Positions 8,550 through 17,404 of a DNA stretch of 54,147 nt are shown one piece after another; the stretch's first letter is position 1; each line of letters starts with the position of its first letter. Below the pieces are notes generated by a model, which worked only from the letters and a program-made list of their open reading frames with translations, did no database searches and had not been told where the DNA came from. A program made the position numbers and the translations under genes. This stretch comes from Verrucomicrobiaceae bacterium (lineage in GTDB: Bacteria; Verrucomicrobiota; Verrucomicrobiia; Chthoniobacterales; Chthoniobacteraceae): NCBI GenBank assembly GCA_005791535.1, contig SXWH01000102.1, positions 1 to 54,147 of the forward strand, in the 5' to 3' direction.

Positions 8550-9455
8550 CTATGCGCGAATCGAAGAATAGACGGCTTCGACTTCGAGAAGGAGCGAAGA
8601 GCGGCAGATATCGGCATGCAGGAACATCGTGTCCTGAATTGACGCTGGTCTCGCTTCGGCAAAAAGGCGTCTGCATTGCTCGAAATCAGCGAGGTTGCGC
8701 ACAAACACCTTCCACCGGCTCTCCACACCAGCCGGAAGCGCCATTGCACGCTCCATGATTGCGATGTTGTCGAGGGTCGTCGCCATTTGCTCGGCGCAGT
8801 TTTCACCAAGCGACAGGTGTCCCTTAATACTCGCGGTCCCCGCGAGAAACCAACGCGTGCCTACCGGGGAGGTCACCCGTGTCCCGCGCGAAAATGCCGG
8901 AGGCTGCAGACCGTAGTCCCGCGGATAATCGCACGCCGGCACCTGCTCCGGGTTCTCAAAGTGTTCGGGCACATCTGTGCCGGCAAGAAACGCAATCGCC
9001 ATCGCGCCGCCCTTCGTTCCGAGCGCAGATGCCGCAGGAAGACGGGGGCGAAACTCTTCGCCATAGTGGCGCAAAAATGCATCGAGTCTTCCGGCATTGA
9101 ATTCGCGGTAATTCTCCTCTCCGGAATCACAATCGTTGATTCGAGGAACGTAGTTCCATATCCGGCACAAAGGGCGCCCGCCGATGATGGCGAAAAGCGC
9201 GTCATACAAATAGGCCGCAGCCTCGCGAGGCCCGAGTGTTGCAGGAGCCACGCATGCACCGGCGAGAAAACCGCCTCCATCGACGAGATGGAAATCACCG
9301 ACTTTCCGCACGGATTCGCCTCGGAAAATCCGTTCACGAGCCGGCCCCAAAATCAGCGGCATGGGAATATGCAGAACGGTTGCGTTTCCGTCTTCTTCAA
9401 TCGCCGCCGTCTCCGAACCCGGCGCGAAAATCAACTCCTTGCTTCCCCCGGTCAT
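8550..9455 (-). CDS. Chorismatase family enzyme (FkbO/Hyg5/XanB2-like)
   Basis: A 301-residue protein with the features of chorismatases, which have a fold related to YjgF/RidA proteins: IWNYVPRINDC at 100-109, ASALGTKGGAM around 142-151, PAFSRGTRV near 186-194 and the active-site GTASIKGHLS at 206-215. Members hydrolyse or eliminate pyruvate from chorismate to give a dihydroxycyclohexadiene carboxylate (FkbO), 3-hydroxybenzoate (Hyg5) or 3-/4-hydroxybenzoate (XanB2). Which product forms here cannot be read reliably from the motifs. Its ATG overlaps the stop of the halogenase-like gene by four bases (ATGA, 9452-9455), showing translational coupling. That points to a two-step path from chorismate to a modified hydroxybenzoate. 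No polyketide or pigment genes adjoin, so the product may be used elsewhere. Confidence 0.83.
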   Translation of the reverse strand: MTGGSKELIFAPGSETAAIEEDGNATVLHIPMPLILGPARERIFRGESVRKVGDFHLVDGGGFLAGACVAPATLGPREAAAYLYDALFAIIGGRPLCRIWNYVPRINDCDSGEENYREFNAGRLDAFLRHYGEEFRPRLPAASALGTKGGAMAIAFLAGTDVPEHFENPEQVPACDYPRDYGLQPPAFSRGTRVTSPVGTRWFLAGTASIKGHLSLGENCAEQMATTLDNIAIMERAMALPAGVESRWKVFVRNLADFEQCRRLFAEARPASIQDTMFLHADICRSSLLLEVEAVYSSIRA

Positions 9456-11005
9456 GCTGCTCCCGGAACCTCCTTCGGTGCAGGCAACGGAACCATACCG
9501 GTCTCTCCGCGAGCGGCGAAGCGGGAGGAAATTTCACATTTCAACCAAAGCCAGATGCCCTTCAAAATCAAACTGCGCACCGCGAATGACGGCACGAACG
9601 AACTGGCGAACACACAGTGGTTGCCGAGATTCCGCCGACCCCAGATGCCCTTGCTGCGCCTGAGCTCAGCGAGCGCCGCAAGCCTGCGGTTGTAGAATCG
9701 CATGAACCGCCCGACCGCACCACCGATGGGACCGTTGTAAGGCAGCTTCGCGAACTCCGTTTCCATATCGCTGTAAATCAAACGCACCGGACCGAGGAAA
9801 TAACATCCGATGTCCATGAATATCCCGGCCCTCATCAATTCCTCGTCGCCCAAATAGCGGTATTTGTCGCGATAGAGCGCGTCGAACCATCGCATGTAGC
9901 TCGCCTGGTATTCGCGCGAGTACTCGGTTCCCAGCTGCTTCACACACTCGCCCTTCAGTGCATCGAGCAGGATTGTTTTCACGGCGAAAACGGTGTTTCC
10001 GATAAAGTCGATGCCGTGGCTGTAAAGCGGGTCCATGAACCCCGCCGCATCTCCGACAGCAGCCCAGCCGTCGCCCATGACCTCCATGCTTCGGTATGCG
10101 AGTTGGTTATAGTAATGGGAATCCTCCGGAAGCGCGGATGCATTTTCCATCAACCACGCACCGACTGCATGATCCCTGAGGGCAGCGATGATGCGCTCCG
10201 GAATCGTGCCGAGCTTCGGCGGTTCGTAAAGCCGGCGGTCCCAAGTGATTCCCACACTCGTCTCGCCGCCCTGCAGCGGAATGATCCATGCCCACCAACC
10301 GTAGCCGGTGATGTGATTGGTTCCCGTGGCACGAGCGCCCCAGTTCCGGTCGCGAAAGCACGCACTTTTCGCTGAAAGCGAGCCGTCATCGAGGTCACGA
10401 ACGCCCCGAAATCTCGACCACATTGAACAAGTCGGATGATCCGCAAGCATCTCCAAAGTCCCGCGTTTGCGCGCGATTACCGCGGCTTTCCCGCTCGCAT
10501 CGATGACCCAGCCGGCGGTCACCAATTCCGCATCTGCGCCAGCGGAGGAAATTGTGAGTCTGTTCTTCCCTACGCCGCCAAGCTCAAGTTCCCGGACCGT
10601 TGCAGGCCTTCGCACTTCGCAGCCCGCCTGTCGCGCGAGCTCGAGCACATGAGTATCCAGCTTGGATCGATCGAGTTGAAATGCCGGCAGTCGCACCTGC
10701 ATGCGGGGACCGAATTCCGAACACGCCGTTGGGTCCGTATTGCCGGGGGATTGAAACCAAAAGCGCAGTCCGTTTTTTGCAATCTGTTCGCGGGCCAGCC
10801 ATGAACCCAGGCCGAGCACACGTGTAAGAAAAGCAGCGCCTACCTCGGATGTGCTCTCGCCGACCTTGAAGTCAAACTCCGTGCTACGTTCGACAATCAG
10901 CACCTTTGCGGCAGACCGTTCCCTTTTCAGGAGCAGCCCCATACTCGCTCCCGCAAGCGCGCCGCCGATGATGACCACGTCGTAGTGTGACTCCATTCGT
11001 ATCAA
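9452..11005 (-). CDS. Flavin-dependent halogenase-like monooxygenase
   Basis: A 517-residue FAD enzyme. An N-terminal dinucleotide site (VVIIGGALAGASMGLLL, residues 10-26) is followed by VGEST at 48-52, a Lys in AKNGLRFWF (K77) at the place of the conserved halogenase lysine, and the WxWxIP signature W238-A-W-I-I-P243. GDAAGFMDPLYSHG near 315 is the usual second FAD motif. Together these place it among tryptophan-halogenase-fold proteins. Some members halogenate phenols or indoles while others only hydroxylate or have other oxidative roles, so activity is open. It is translationally coupled to the downstream chorismatase and follows a parvulin foldase after 6 bp. The obvious inference is oxidation or halogenation of a chorismate-derived aromatic acid, free or carrier-bound. 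It would need a flavin reductase encoded elsewhere. Confidence 0.82.
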   Translation of the reverse strand: MIRMESHYDVVIIGGALAGASMGLLLKRERSAAKVLIVERSTEFDFKVGESTSEVGAAFLTRVLGLGSWLAREQIAKNGLRFWFQSPGNTDPTACSEFGPRMQVRLPAFQLDRSKLDTHVLELARQAGCEVRRPATVRELELGGVGKNRLTISSAGADAELVTAGWVIDASGKAAVIARKRGTLEMLADHPTCSMWSRFRGVRDLDDGSLSAKSACFRDRNWGARATGTNHITGYGWWAWIIPLQGGETSVGITWDRRLYEPPKLGTIPERIIAALRDHAVGAWLMENASALPEDSHYYNQLAYRSMEVMGDGWAAVGDAAGFMDPLYSHGIDFIGNTVFAVKTILLDALKGECVKQLGTEYSREYQASYMRWFDALYRDKYRYLGDEELMRAGIFMDIGCYFLGPVRLIYSDMETEFAKLPYNGPIGGAVGRFMRFYNRRLAALAELRRSKGIWGRRNLGNHCVFASSFVPSFAVRSLILKGIWLWLKCEISSRFAARGETGMVPLPAPKEVPGAA

Positions 11006-11011
11006 TCGGGC

Positions 11012-12028
11012 TCAGTAAATCTTGATGTACGCCTTCTTCCGCAAGCGCGCCATCCATACCTGCTCAAGCTTCTGCCGTTCCTCCTGCCCGATACGCTGCT
11101 CGATTTCCGCCCGGACCTCCTTCAGAGGCTTCGTTGTGCCGTTTTTCACATCCTCGGCATACAGCAAATAAAACGCACCATTCATGGAGAGCACCTCGCT
11201 GACCTTTTTCGGTCGCAGCATGAAAACCTGCCGGTCGAGCTCACCGCTCAGGTCACCGCGCTTCACCCAGCCCCAATCGCCGCCCTGATCCTGTGTGCTG
11301 TCCTCCGAATAAATCCGCGCCAAATCCGAGAAGTCTGCACCTTCGACGATCTTGGCCCGGATATCCTGAATCATCTTTCTCTTTTTCTCGGGATCGGCTC
11401 CGGGATTAATTTTGATCATCCGCAGCTTCACCTCGCCGTTCGTCGTCCATTCGTCGCTGTGCTTCCGATAGAAGCTCTCAACGTCGGCAGTCGAAACGAG
11501 TGAATCGGTCTTCACTTCCTTCCCACGCATATACTTCACGATGATGTTCTCCTCCTCCATCTTCCGAAGCTTATCCTGCGTGAGTCCCTGCGCCGCCAAT
11601 GTCCGCAAAAACGCCCCGCGATCGCCGCCAAAACGAGTACGAATCGTCTCGGAAATCCGTTCGTCCACCATGTGGCTGGGAATCTGACCCTTCATTTTCC
11701 GGAACTCCTGCAGAATAAGCTGCCGGTCGATGAGCATGTTCACCGCCTTCAAGCGGATGTCCTTGATTTTCTCAGCAAGGTCCGGCCCGGAAAACTGACC
11801 ACGCACACTATTCTCCAACGGAGCCGTGAGCTCGCGGACCTGCGAAAAAGTGATCACATCCATGTTCACCGTCGCTGCGACTCCGTCGAGAAATGCAGAA
11901 TCCTTTTCACCTTTCGCCGCAGGCTTTTGAGCCGCAGCAGGTTTCTGCGCCGCCGCCGAGACGGGCAGCAACGGAAGTCCGGCGAGGATGGCGAGATTGC
12001 AAAGAGTTCGGTTGGCGGTGCGCGTCAT
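11012..12028 (-). CDS. SurA-like periplasmic peptidyl-prolyl isomerase (parvulin)
   Basis: A 338-residue exported protein: signal peptide about residues 1-26 (LAILAGLPLLPVSAAAQ), an Ala/Lys/Pro linker with a repeated QKPAA, then a SurA-N-like helical region starting VAATVNMDVITFSQV with NMLIDRQLILQEF. One parvulin domain lies at roughly residues 195-290 (EVKLRMIKI...FSDLARIYSEDSTQDQGGDWGWVKRGDL...LYAED). SurA of E. coli has two parvulin domains; one here is common outside proteobacteria. It should assist outer-membrane protein folding in the periplasm. It heads the minus-strand operon with the halogenase-like gene and chorismatase, and its promoter must lie in the 114-bp divergent gap shared with the AAA ATPase gene. 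Confidence 0.85.
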   Translation of the reverse strand: MTRTANRTLCNLAILAGLPLLPVSAAAQKPAAAQKPAAKGEKDSAFLDGVAATVNMDVITFSQVRELTAPLENSVRGQFSGPDLAEKIKDIRLKAVNMLIDRQLILQEFRKMKGQIPSHMVDERISETIRTRFGGDRGAFLRTLAAQGLTQDKLRKMEEENIIVKYMRGKEVKTDSLVSTADVESFYRKHSDEWTTNGEVKLRMIKINPGADPEKKRKMIQDIRAKIVEGADFSDLARIYSEDSTQDQGGDWGWVKRGDLSGELDRQVFMLRPKKVSEVLSMNGAFYLLYAEDVKNGTTKPLKEVRAEIEQRIGQEERQKLEQVWMARLRKKAYIKIY

Positions 12029-12142
12029 TTCGGGCTGAGCCTAGAAATCGCCTCGTCAGAGTCAATTCCCTTCGCACCGGAGCGGCGTGAACAACCACAA
12101 TTCGCTTCGTGGTGCGGTGTATTCCGGCTAAAGGCATCCCAC

Positions 12143-13855
12143 ATGACACCGCAACCGCTCCGCTCCTGGGCTCTTGAATTTGCACGTCGATGGAATGCCG
12201 GCACCCACACGGTCTTCCTCGTCCACGGGAACATTCACGACATCTTCGCCGTGCCGGGCGGATACGAACCGCTAAAAGGATTCTTTATGCGGCGCCTGCT
12301 TCCGGGCCGCGCGTGGATGCTGTTTTACGATATCGGCGACGGCCTTTCCTTCGGCTCGCCCGAGATGCAGAAGCGCTTCTACGAATGGCTCGATGTGTTC
12401 GATACCGTCGAGGGCACCACCTACTCCAGCACCGGAATTCCGCGCAGTTTCACACTACTCGCACCACTGCTCCGCCGCTTCTTTCTGGCCACGGGCGACG
12501 ATCCAAAAATGCCACGCGGCGTCACGCTGGTGATAGATTTCCCAGAGAAGATCATCCCGGCCGCAGAGGAGTCCGGCGCATCGGTGGACGAACGAATGGC
12601 GCTCGTCACGCTCCTGAAATGGGCCGCTTCGCCAGAACTCCGGAGACAGGATGTCGGCATCCTACTTGTCGCCGAAAGCGCCGGGGAACTGCACTCAGAC
12701 CTTTTGCAGAATCCGCACGTCGCTCAAATGCGGATTGATTTACCCGATCTGGATGATCGCACCGCATACCTCGCAAACGAACCCGATGCAAAGGAGAGTG
12801 ACCTCCCGCTCGATCAACTCGCACAGCGAACCGCCGGGCTGAGCCTCCTGCGAATCCATCACCTCCTCGCCGAAGCCGTAAAAAACGGGCGTCGCGTGAC
12901 AAACGACCACGTCTCGGCGGCGAAGAAGCGCCTTATCGAGGAATACTGCCAGGGTCTCGTGCGGTTCAAGGATCCGAAACCTGCAGTCTCGCTGGACAGG
13001 GTCGCCACGCACACGGCTGCAAAAGCCAAGCTACGAGACATCGCGCGACTTTTCCGTGAAGGAAAGAATGACGTCATCGAGCGCGGCATTCTCGTTCCGG
13101 GCCGCGTCGGCGTTGGGAAATCTTTTTTGATCGACTGCTTCGCGAGCGAGTGCGGCCTGCCGGTGCTGGAGTTGGGCGAGTTCCGCAGCAAGTGGGTAGG
13201 CGACACGGAACGCCAGCAGGCCCGGATTCTCATGACGATTCGTGCCCTCGGGCCCGTCGTGGTCGTGGTCGATGAGGCGGATGCAGTTTTTGGAAATCGC
13301 AGTGGAGATGGCGACGCGGGCGTGAGCACGCGCGTTTTCGCGGCGTTCGCAGCCCATCTCGGTGACTCTTCCCTGCGCGGACGGGAGGTTTGGGTTGCCA
13401 TGACTTCGCGTCCCGACCTTCTCGCAATCGACATGAAACGCCAGGGTCGCTTCGGCCTCGCGCTCCCCCTTTTCCCTGCACAAGGAGCGGACGATGTCGT
13501 GACGCTTTTCACAGTCATCGCCGGCGTCAAAAAGATCGCCCTCAGCGCAGAAGTTGTCGCATTCGTACGGGAGAAACTCGGTGACCGCGCGCTTACTGGC
13601 AGCGACGTGGAAGCGGTCGTGACGCGAGCGAAGGAGAGCGCCGTGCTCGCCGGTCGCGATAACGACGTCCAGCTCGGCGACCTCACCGGCGCTGTGGATT
13701 CATTCATCGACCCGCTCGACCCGCAACTGCTCCGGATGCAGGAGGCAGCCGCCATTCTGTCATGCTCCGATTCGCGCTTCCTGCCGGAGAAATACCGTAA
13801 TCTGGACCGTGCGGAACTTGCCGCGGAATTCGAGCGAATGAAGCGCACCCGGTAA
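12143..13855 (+). CDS. AAA family ATPase, Ycf46-like
   Basis: The ATG at 12143 gives a 570-residue cytosolic protein. The C-terminal half is a full AAA module: Walker A GRVGVGKS with K326, Walker B VVVVVDEADAVF with D377/E378, a sensor-1-like AMTSRPD and an arginine-bearing MKRQGRFGLALPLF segment as in Ycf46 and FtsH-like AAA domains. The first ~270 residues (HGNIHDIF, RGVTLVIDFPEKIIP, VGILLVAES) look like a degenerate AAA-like domain without a Walker A motif, as in the stand-alone bacterial Ycf46 family. Ycf46 proteins are of poorly defined function; in cyanobacteria they have been linked to CO2 use. Directly downstream lie a histidine kinase and response regulator on the same strand, with an 84-bp gap. 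A longer reading upstream would invade the divergent foldase gene and is rejected. Confidence 0.82.
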   Translation: MTPQPLRSWALEFARRWNAGTHTVFLVHGNIHDIFAVPGGYEPLKGFFMRRLLPGRAWMLFYDIGDGLSFGSPEMQKRFYEWLDVFDTVEGTTYSSTGIPRSFTLLAPLLRRFFLATGDDPKMPRGVTLVIDFPEKIIPAAEESGASVDERMALVTLLKWAASPELRRQDVGILLVAESAGELHSDLLQNPHVAQMRIDLPDLDDRTAYLANEPDAKESDLPLDQLAQRTAGLSLLRIHHLLAEAVKNGRRVTNDHVSAAKKRLIEEYCQGLVRFKDPKPAVSLDRVATHTAAKAKLRDIARLFREGKNDVIERGILVPGRVGVGKSFLIDCFASECGLPVLELGEFRSKWVGDTERQQARILMTIRALGPVVVVVDEADAVFGNRSGDGDAGVSTRVFAAFAAHLGDSSLRGREVWVAMTSRPDLLAIDMKRQGRFGLALPLFPAQGADDVVTLFTVIAGVKKIALSAEVVAFVREKLGDRALTGSDVEAVVTRAKESAVLAGRDNDVQLGDLTGAVDSFIDPLDPQLLRMQEAAAILSCSDSRFLPEKYRNLDRAELAAEFERMKRTR

Positions 13856-13939
13856 CGCGGGCGGCGATCTACATTTCTTTTACAATTCATGCACGGGCGG
13901 CTGACAGACCGGCCATTCTCCGCCCATACTGTAGGTGCA

Positions 13940-15910
13940 ATGAAAAAGAGCGTCTGGATATTCCTGCTCATCGTCTTCCTGCCCGCCGTCGTGCTCGGCT
14001 GGCTGGCGCTGCGCAGCGCCGACGAGCAGCGCATCATCCTTGAACGCAGAACGTCCGAACTTTTCCAGGCACAGGTCGATGGCGTCGCGGCCGCTGTGCG
14101 GGAGGCGATCAGCGTCGAGCGTCGCACATTCAGCGAAGCGGTAAGGCGTTTGCTCGCCGAAAAACCCGATCCCGCCACGCTGGCGCGCGATTTCCCCATG
14201 GCACTCGGCGTAGCATGGAATCGCCGTGCTGTGGGATTTGCAATCGGGCCCGATGGACAGATTCTCGCACCCACACCGACTGCCGCCACGGGCAACAAGG
14301 ATTGGGGTCGCTTTCTGTGGGAACACAGCCCTTTTCTCCGAAACAAGCAGGCCGCCGTCGTGTATCCCGTTCCGGCGGACAGCTACGCGAAGTCCGCGAA
14401 CATAAGCCGCGGAATGAAGGGCGGGGAAACTGCTGGCAATCAGCTTTCCGCGCCTTCCATGAAAAAGGCGCTTCCGCAAAAAATTAAAGCTGATGCATTC
14501 GCGAGCGAGAGTGCAGACAGCGCAAAAGCCTCGTCTCTGGCCATGCCTAAAGCCGCACCGTTGCCGGCAGCAGCGCCCGCAACGGCCCCGGGAAATGCAG
14601 TCAACGACAAACAGACATTGAACTCAGAGGTCATCGATCGTGTCGTCGCGGCCCAGCAAAACCGCTCCGTGCGCCCGATCGAGCAGGACGGCGACGCAAG
14701 CTGGTCGGCATTGATGCCATCGAATGCAGGGTTCTCGGAACTGACGAGGGACTCCGACGACGGCATGATTGCGCGCTTCGTTCAGGACAAACTCGACCTT
14801 ATCTTCTGGCTGCGTCCGCCCGAGGCTTCCGAATACATTTTCGGCTGCCTGATCGAGGCCGGCAGCCTAAAGGCTGAGTGGCCGGCGTTGCTCGCGGATT
14901 TCGGACCGGCATACGGTGAACGCTCCCCTGAACATGTTCTCGCACTTCTCGACGACAAGGCCCGTCCGGTGGCGACGCTTCCCGCATCAGCGTCGGGACT
15001 TGATTGGAAACGTCCATTTGTCGCGAGTGAAATTGGCGAGGCGTTCCCGCACTGGGAGGCCGCGATTTATCTGGCGAGCCCCACGGCGCTCGCGGACACC
15101 GCGAAAGGTACGCAGCGCACATTTGCATTTCTCATCGCCGGGGCGGTCGCGCTGATCGCGCTCGGAGGCTGGCTCGTCGTGACAGATGTCCGCCGGCAAC
15201 TCGCGCTCGCGCAGCAGAAGACAGACTTTGTCTCCAATGTGTCGCACGAATTGAAAACGCCGCTTACGAGCATCCGCATATTTGCCGAGCTAATGCAGAA
15301 CCGGCCGCAGCCACCGGAAAAGCAGAACCAGTTTCTCCGAATCATCAGCGTCGAATCGGAAAGGCTCACGCGCTTGATCAACAACGTCCTCGATTTCGCG
15401 AAACTCGAACGCAAGCAGCGCCACTTCGAGATGAAGCCATTTGATTTCCACGAGACCATCGCCCGCGCTTGGGAAAGTAACGAAGTGCATCTCCGTGAAG
15501 CGGGATTTTCCACGGCGTGGAAAGCCGCCGCCGGGCCGTATCTCGTAAACGGTGACGAGGATGCCCTGTCACAAGTCCTCGTGAACCTGTTTTCCAACGC
15601 TGAAAAGTACGGCGGCGAACGCAAGGACGTCGAACTTCACACATGGATCGACAACAACCGGATCCACGCCAGCGTGCTCGACCGCGGAGCCGGTGTTCCA
15701 GCCGGCGACGAAGCAAAAATTTTCGAGGCCTTCTACCGCGCACACGATTCTCTAAGCAGCGGGATTCAAGGCAGCGGACTCGGGCTCACTCTCGCGCGGC
15801 AAATTGCAACTGCGCACGGCGGAACGCTCGTTTATGAGGCTCGCGAAGGTGGAGGCAGTCGATTTACGCTCGGCCTTCCAATTCGTACCAACCCGGAAAG
15901 CCAGAGATGA
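13940..15910 (+). CDS. Membrane sensor histidine kinase
   Basis: From the ATG at 13940 the protein has 656 residues. Membrane helix 1 is at residues 4-22, followed by a large extracytoplasmic sensor of about 370 residues. Residues about 150-220 of this are a low-complexity Ala/Lys/Pro stretch that looks like an insertion. Helix 2 is at about 394-415. The phosphoacceptor is H436 in FVSNVSHELKTPLTS; the ATP-binding domain has NLFSNAEKYGG, DRGAGVP and GSGLGLTLARQI. It overlaps the response regulator start by four bases (ATGA), so they form one pair. The PhoR-like core gives no signal specificity. A start at 13889 would add 17 residues before helix 1 and is less likely. Confidence 0.92.
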   Translation: MKKSVWIFLLIVFLPAVVLGWLALRSADEQRIILERRTSELFQAQVDGVAAAVREAISVERRTFSEAVRRLLAEKPDPATLARDFPMALGVAWNRRAVGFAIGPDGQILAPTPTAATGNKDWGRFLWEHSPFLRNKQAAVVYPVPADSYAKSANISRGMKGGETAGNQLSAPSMKKALPQKIKADAFASESADSAKASSLAMPKAAPLPAAAPATAPGNAVNDKQTLNSEVIDRVVAAQQNRSVRPIEQDGDASWSALMPSNAGFSELTRDSDDGMIARFVQDKLDLIFWLRPPEASEYIFGCLIEAGSLKAEWPALLADFGPAYGERSPEHVLALLDDKARPVATLPASASGLDWKRPFVASEIGEAFPHWEAAIYLASPTALADTAKGTQRTFAFLIAGAVALIALGGWLVVTDVRRQLALAQQKTDFVSNVSHELKTPLTSIRIFAELMQNRPQPPEKQNQFLRIISVESERLTRLINNVLDFAKLERKQRHFEMKPFDFHETIARAWESNEVHLREAGFSTAWKAAAGPYLVNGDEDALSQVLVNLFSNAEKYGGERKDVELHTWIDNNRIHASVLDRGAGVPAGDEAKIFEAFYRAHDSLSSGIQGSGLGLTLARQIATAHGGTLVYEAREGGGSRFTLGLPIRTNPESQR

Positions 15911-16599
15911 AAAAGCACATCCTTATTGTCGAAGACGACGCGCACATCCGCCTCGGCCTTACAGAATCCCTCCGTGCGGAGGGATTCGAAGTCACCGACT
16001 GCTCGGCTGGGAGCGAGGCGCTATCCCTCGTGAAGCAGAGAAAGCCCGATCTTCTCGTTCTCGATATCATGCTGCCGGGAAAAAGTGGATACGACCTCTG
16101 CCGCGAGATTCGCGCCACGAAGAACCGCGTGCCGATTCTCATGCTGAGCGCGAAGGGTCAGGAAATTGACAAAGTCGTAGGACTGGAGCTCGGCGCGGAT
16201 GACTACGTTACAAAGCCATTTTCACTGCGGGAACTCATCGCCCGCATCCAGGCATTGCTGAGGCGTTCGGCGCAACCCGTCGACGAGGAGGCCTCCGTGC
16301 CGGACGAAATCCAGTTTGGGAACGTGAAGATCGATTGCCGCGCACTGCGCGGAACCCGCGGAAAAACGAAGTTCGAGCTGACTCCCCGCGAGCTCAAGGT
16401 TCTCGCAGTGCTTTTCCGAGAACGCGGAAAGGCCGTCTCGCGGGACCAGATTTTAAACGAGGTTTGGGGAATCGAATACTACGGCACCACCCGAACGCTG
16501 GATCAACTGATCGTCAAGCTGCGGCAGAAGGTGGAGGACGAGCCCGCCGAGCCGAAATACATCGTGACCGTTCACAGTCTGGGTTACCGGATGGAATAA
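15907..16599 (+). CDS. OmpR/PhoB-family response regulator
   Basis: A 230-residue regulator: receiver domain 1-120 with acidic pair E9/D10/D11 (VEDDAHIRLGL), phosphoacceptor D53 in LLVLDIMLPGKSGYD, and K102-region TKPFSLRELIARI; then a winged-helix DNA-binding domain (FELTPRELKVLAVLFRERG, ILNEVWGIEYYGTTRTLDQLI, YIVTVHSLGYRME). The partner kinase ends inside its start codon. Phosphorylation by that kinase should switch on or off target promoters, which I cannot identify here. The surE gene follows after 38 bp and may be in the same transcript. Confidence 0.95.
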   Translation: MKKHILIVEDDAHIRLGLTESLRAEGFEVTDCSAGSEALSLVKQRKPDLLVLDIMLPGKSGYDLCREIRATKNRVPILMLSAKGQEIDKVVGLELGADDYVTKPFSLRELIARIQALLRRSAQPVDEEASVPDEIQFGNVKIDCRALRGTRGKTKFELTPRELKVLAVLFRERGKAVSRDQILNEVWGIEYYGTTRTLDQLIVKLRQKVEDEPAEPKYIVTVHSLGYRME

Positions 16600-16637
16600 C
16601 CTCGCATCCTCTCCAGCGCCGCAGGTATCCCAAAAGC

Positions 16638-17360
16638 ATGCGAGTGCTTTTGACAAACGACGACGGTATTGACGCCCCTGGAATCGCCGCCATGGAAGCG
16701 GCGGTTCGCTCGCTCGGATGGGACTATGTCATCGTCGCGCCGGCCACGGAGCATTCGATGTGCGGGCATCGCATCACAACGCACTCGCCACTCATCGTAA
16801 CGCCGCGCGGCGAGGGAAAATTTGCAGTCGCCGGCACGCCGGCGGACTGCGTGAGACTCGGCTTGTTCGCGCTCGACCTGCGACCCGATGCGGTGATTGC
16901 GGGCGTCAATGCCGGCGGCAATTTAGGGCAGGATATCGTCATCTCCGGGACTGTCGCAGCAGCCCGCGAAGCCGCGTATCACGGCGTCCGCTCGGTGGCC
17001 ATGTCCCATTATCTGAAACGAAACCTCGCTGTTGATTGGGAACGAACCGCAAGGTGGGCTGCCCGGATTCTTGAGGAGATTGAAGTCGAACGCCGGGACT
17101 CCGGACACATTGTGAACGTCAATTTTCCGCATCCCTCACCAGATGAGCACGAATTACCCGAGCGTGTCTGGTGCCACCCGGAGTCCGCACCGCTTGGAGT
17201 GAAGTATCAGGAGCGAGCCAAGGAATGCGGAGCGCGCGAGTTTCATTACACGGCGATCTACAACGAACGCCCGCGGCGGGCGGGATCGGATGTCGATGTG
17301 TGCTTCTCGGGTCGCGTCGCCCTTTCGACCATCGGGACCGACGGACGCTCCCTGCTTTGA
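16638..17360 (+). CDS. surE: 5'/3'-nucleotidase SurE
   Basis: The ATG at 16638 starts a 240-residue protein with the family signature MRVLLTNDDGIDAPGI (metal ligands N7-D8-D9), the S/N-rich APATEHSMCGHRIT block and AGVNAGGNLGQDIVISGTV, all diagnostic of SurE. It removes phosphate from 5'- and 3'-nucleoside monophosphates with a divalent metal, as a cytosolic dimer or tetramer, and is linked to stationary-phase survival in E. coli. Upstream reading frame continues into the response regulator but lacks family similarity there. The gene is followed by an aminotransferase start 44 bp downstream. Confidence 0.95.
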   Translation: MRVLLTNDDGIDAPGIAAMEAAVRSLGWDYVIVAPATEHSMCGHRITTHSPLIVTPRGEGKFAVAGTPADCVRLGLFALDLRPDAVIAGVNAGGNLGQDIVISGTVAAAREAAYHGVRSVAMSHYLKRNLAVDWERTARWAARILEEIEVERRDSGHIVNVNFPHPSPDEHELPERVWCHPESAPLGVKYQERAKECGAREFHYTAIYNERPRRAGSDVDVCFSGRVALSTIGTDGRSLL

Positions 17361-17404
17361 TTTTTTACGTTGGAGCTGGCGGCGGAATCGCACACACAGA
17401 ATCC

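Noticed and set aside
5279..13888. The shared 10-mer TTTACAATTC before the PepSY-like gene and before the kinase
   Set aside because: Only two copies, placed differently relative to the starts and to the nearby CTGACAG; not enough to call a motif.
12859..14346. A 495-codon open frame antisense to the AAA ATPase and kinase
   Set aside because: Ser/Arg-rich filler with no domain; explained by GC-rich codon bias on the sense strand.
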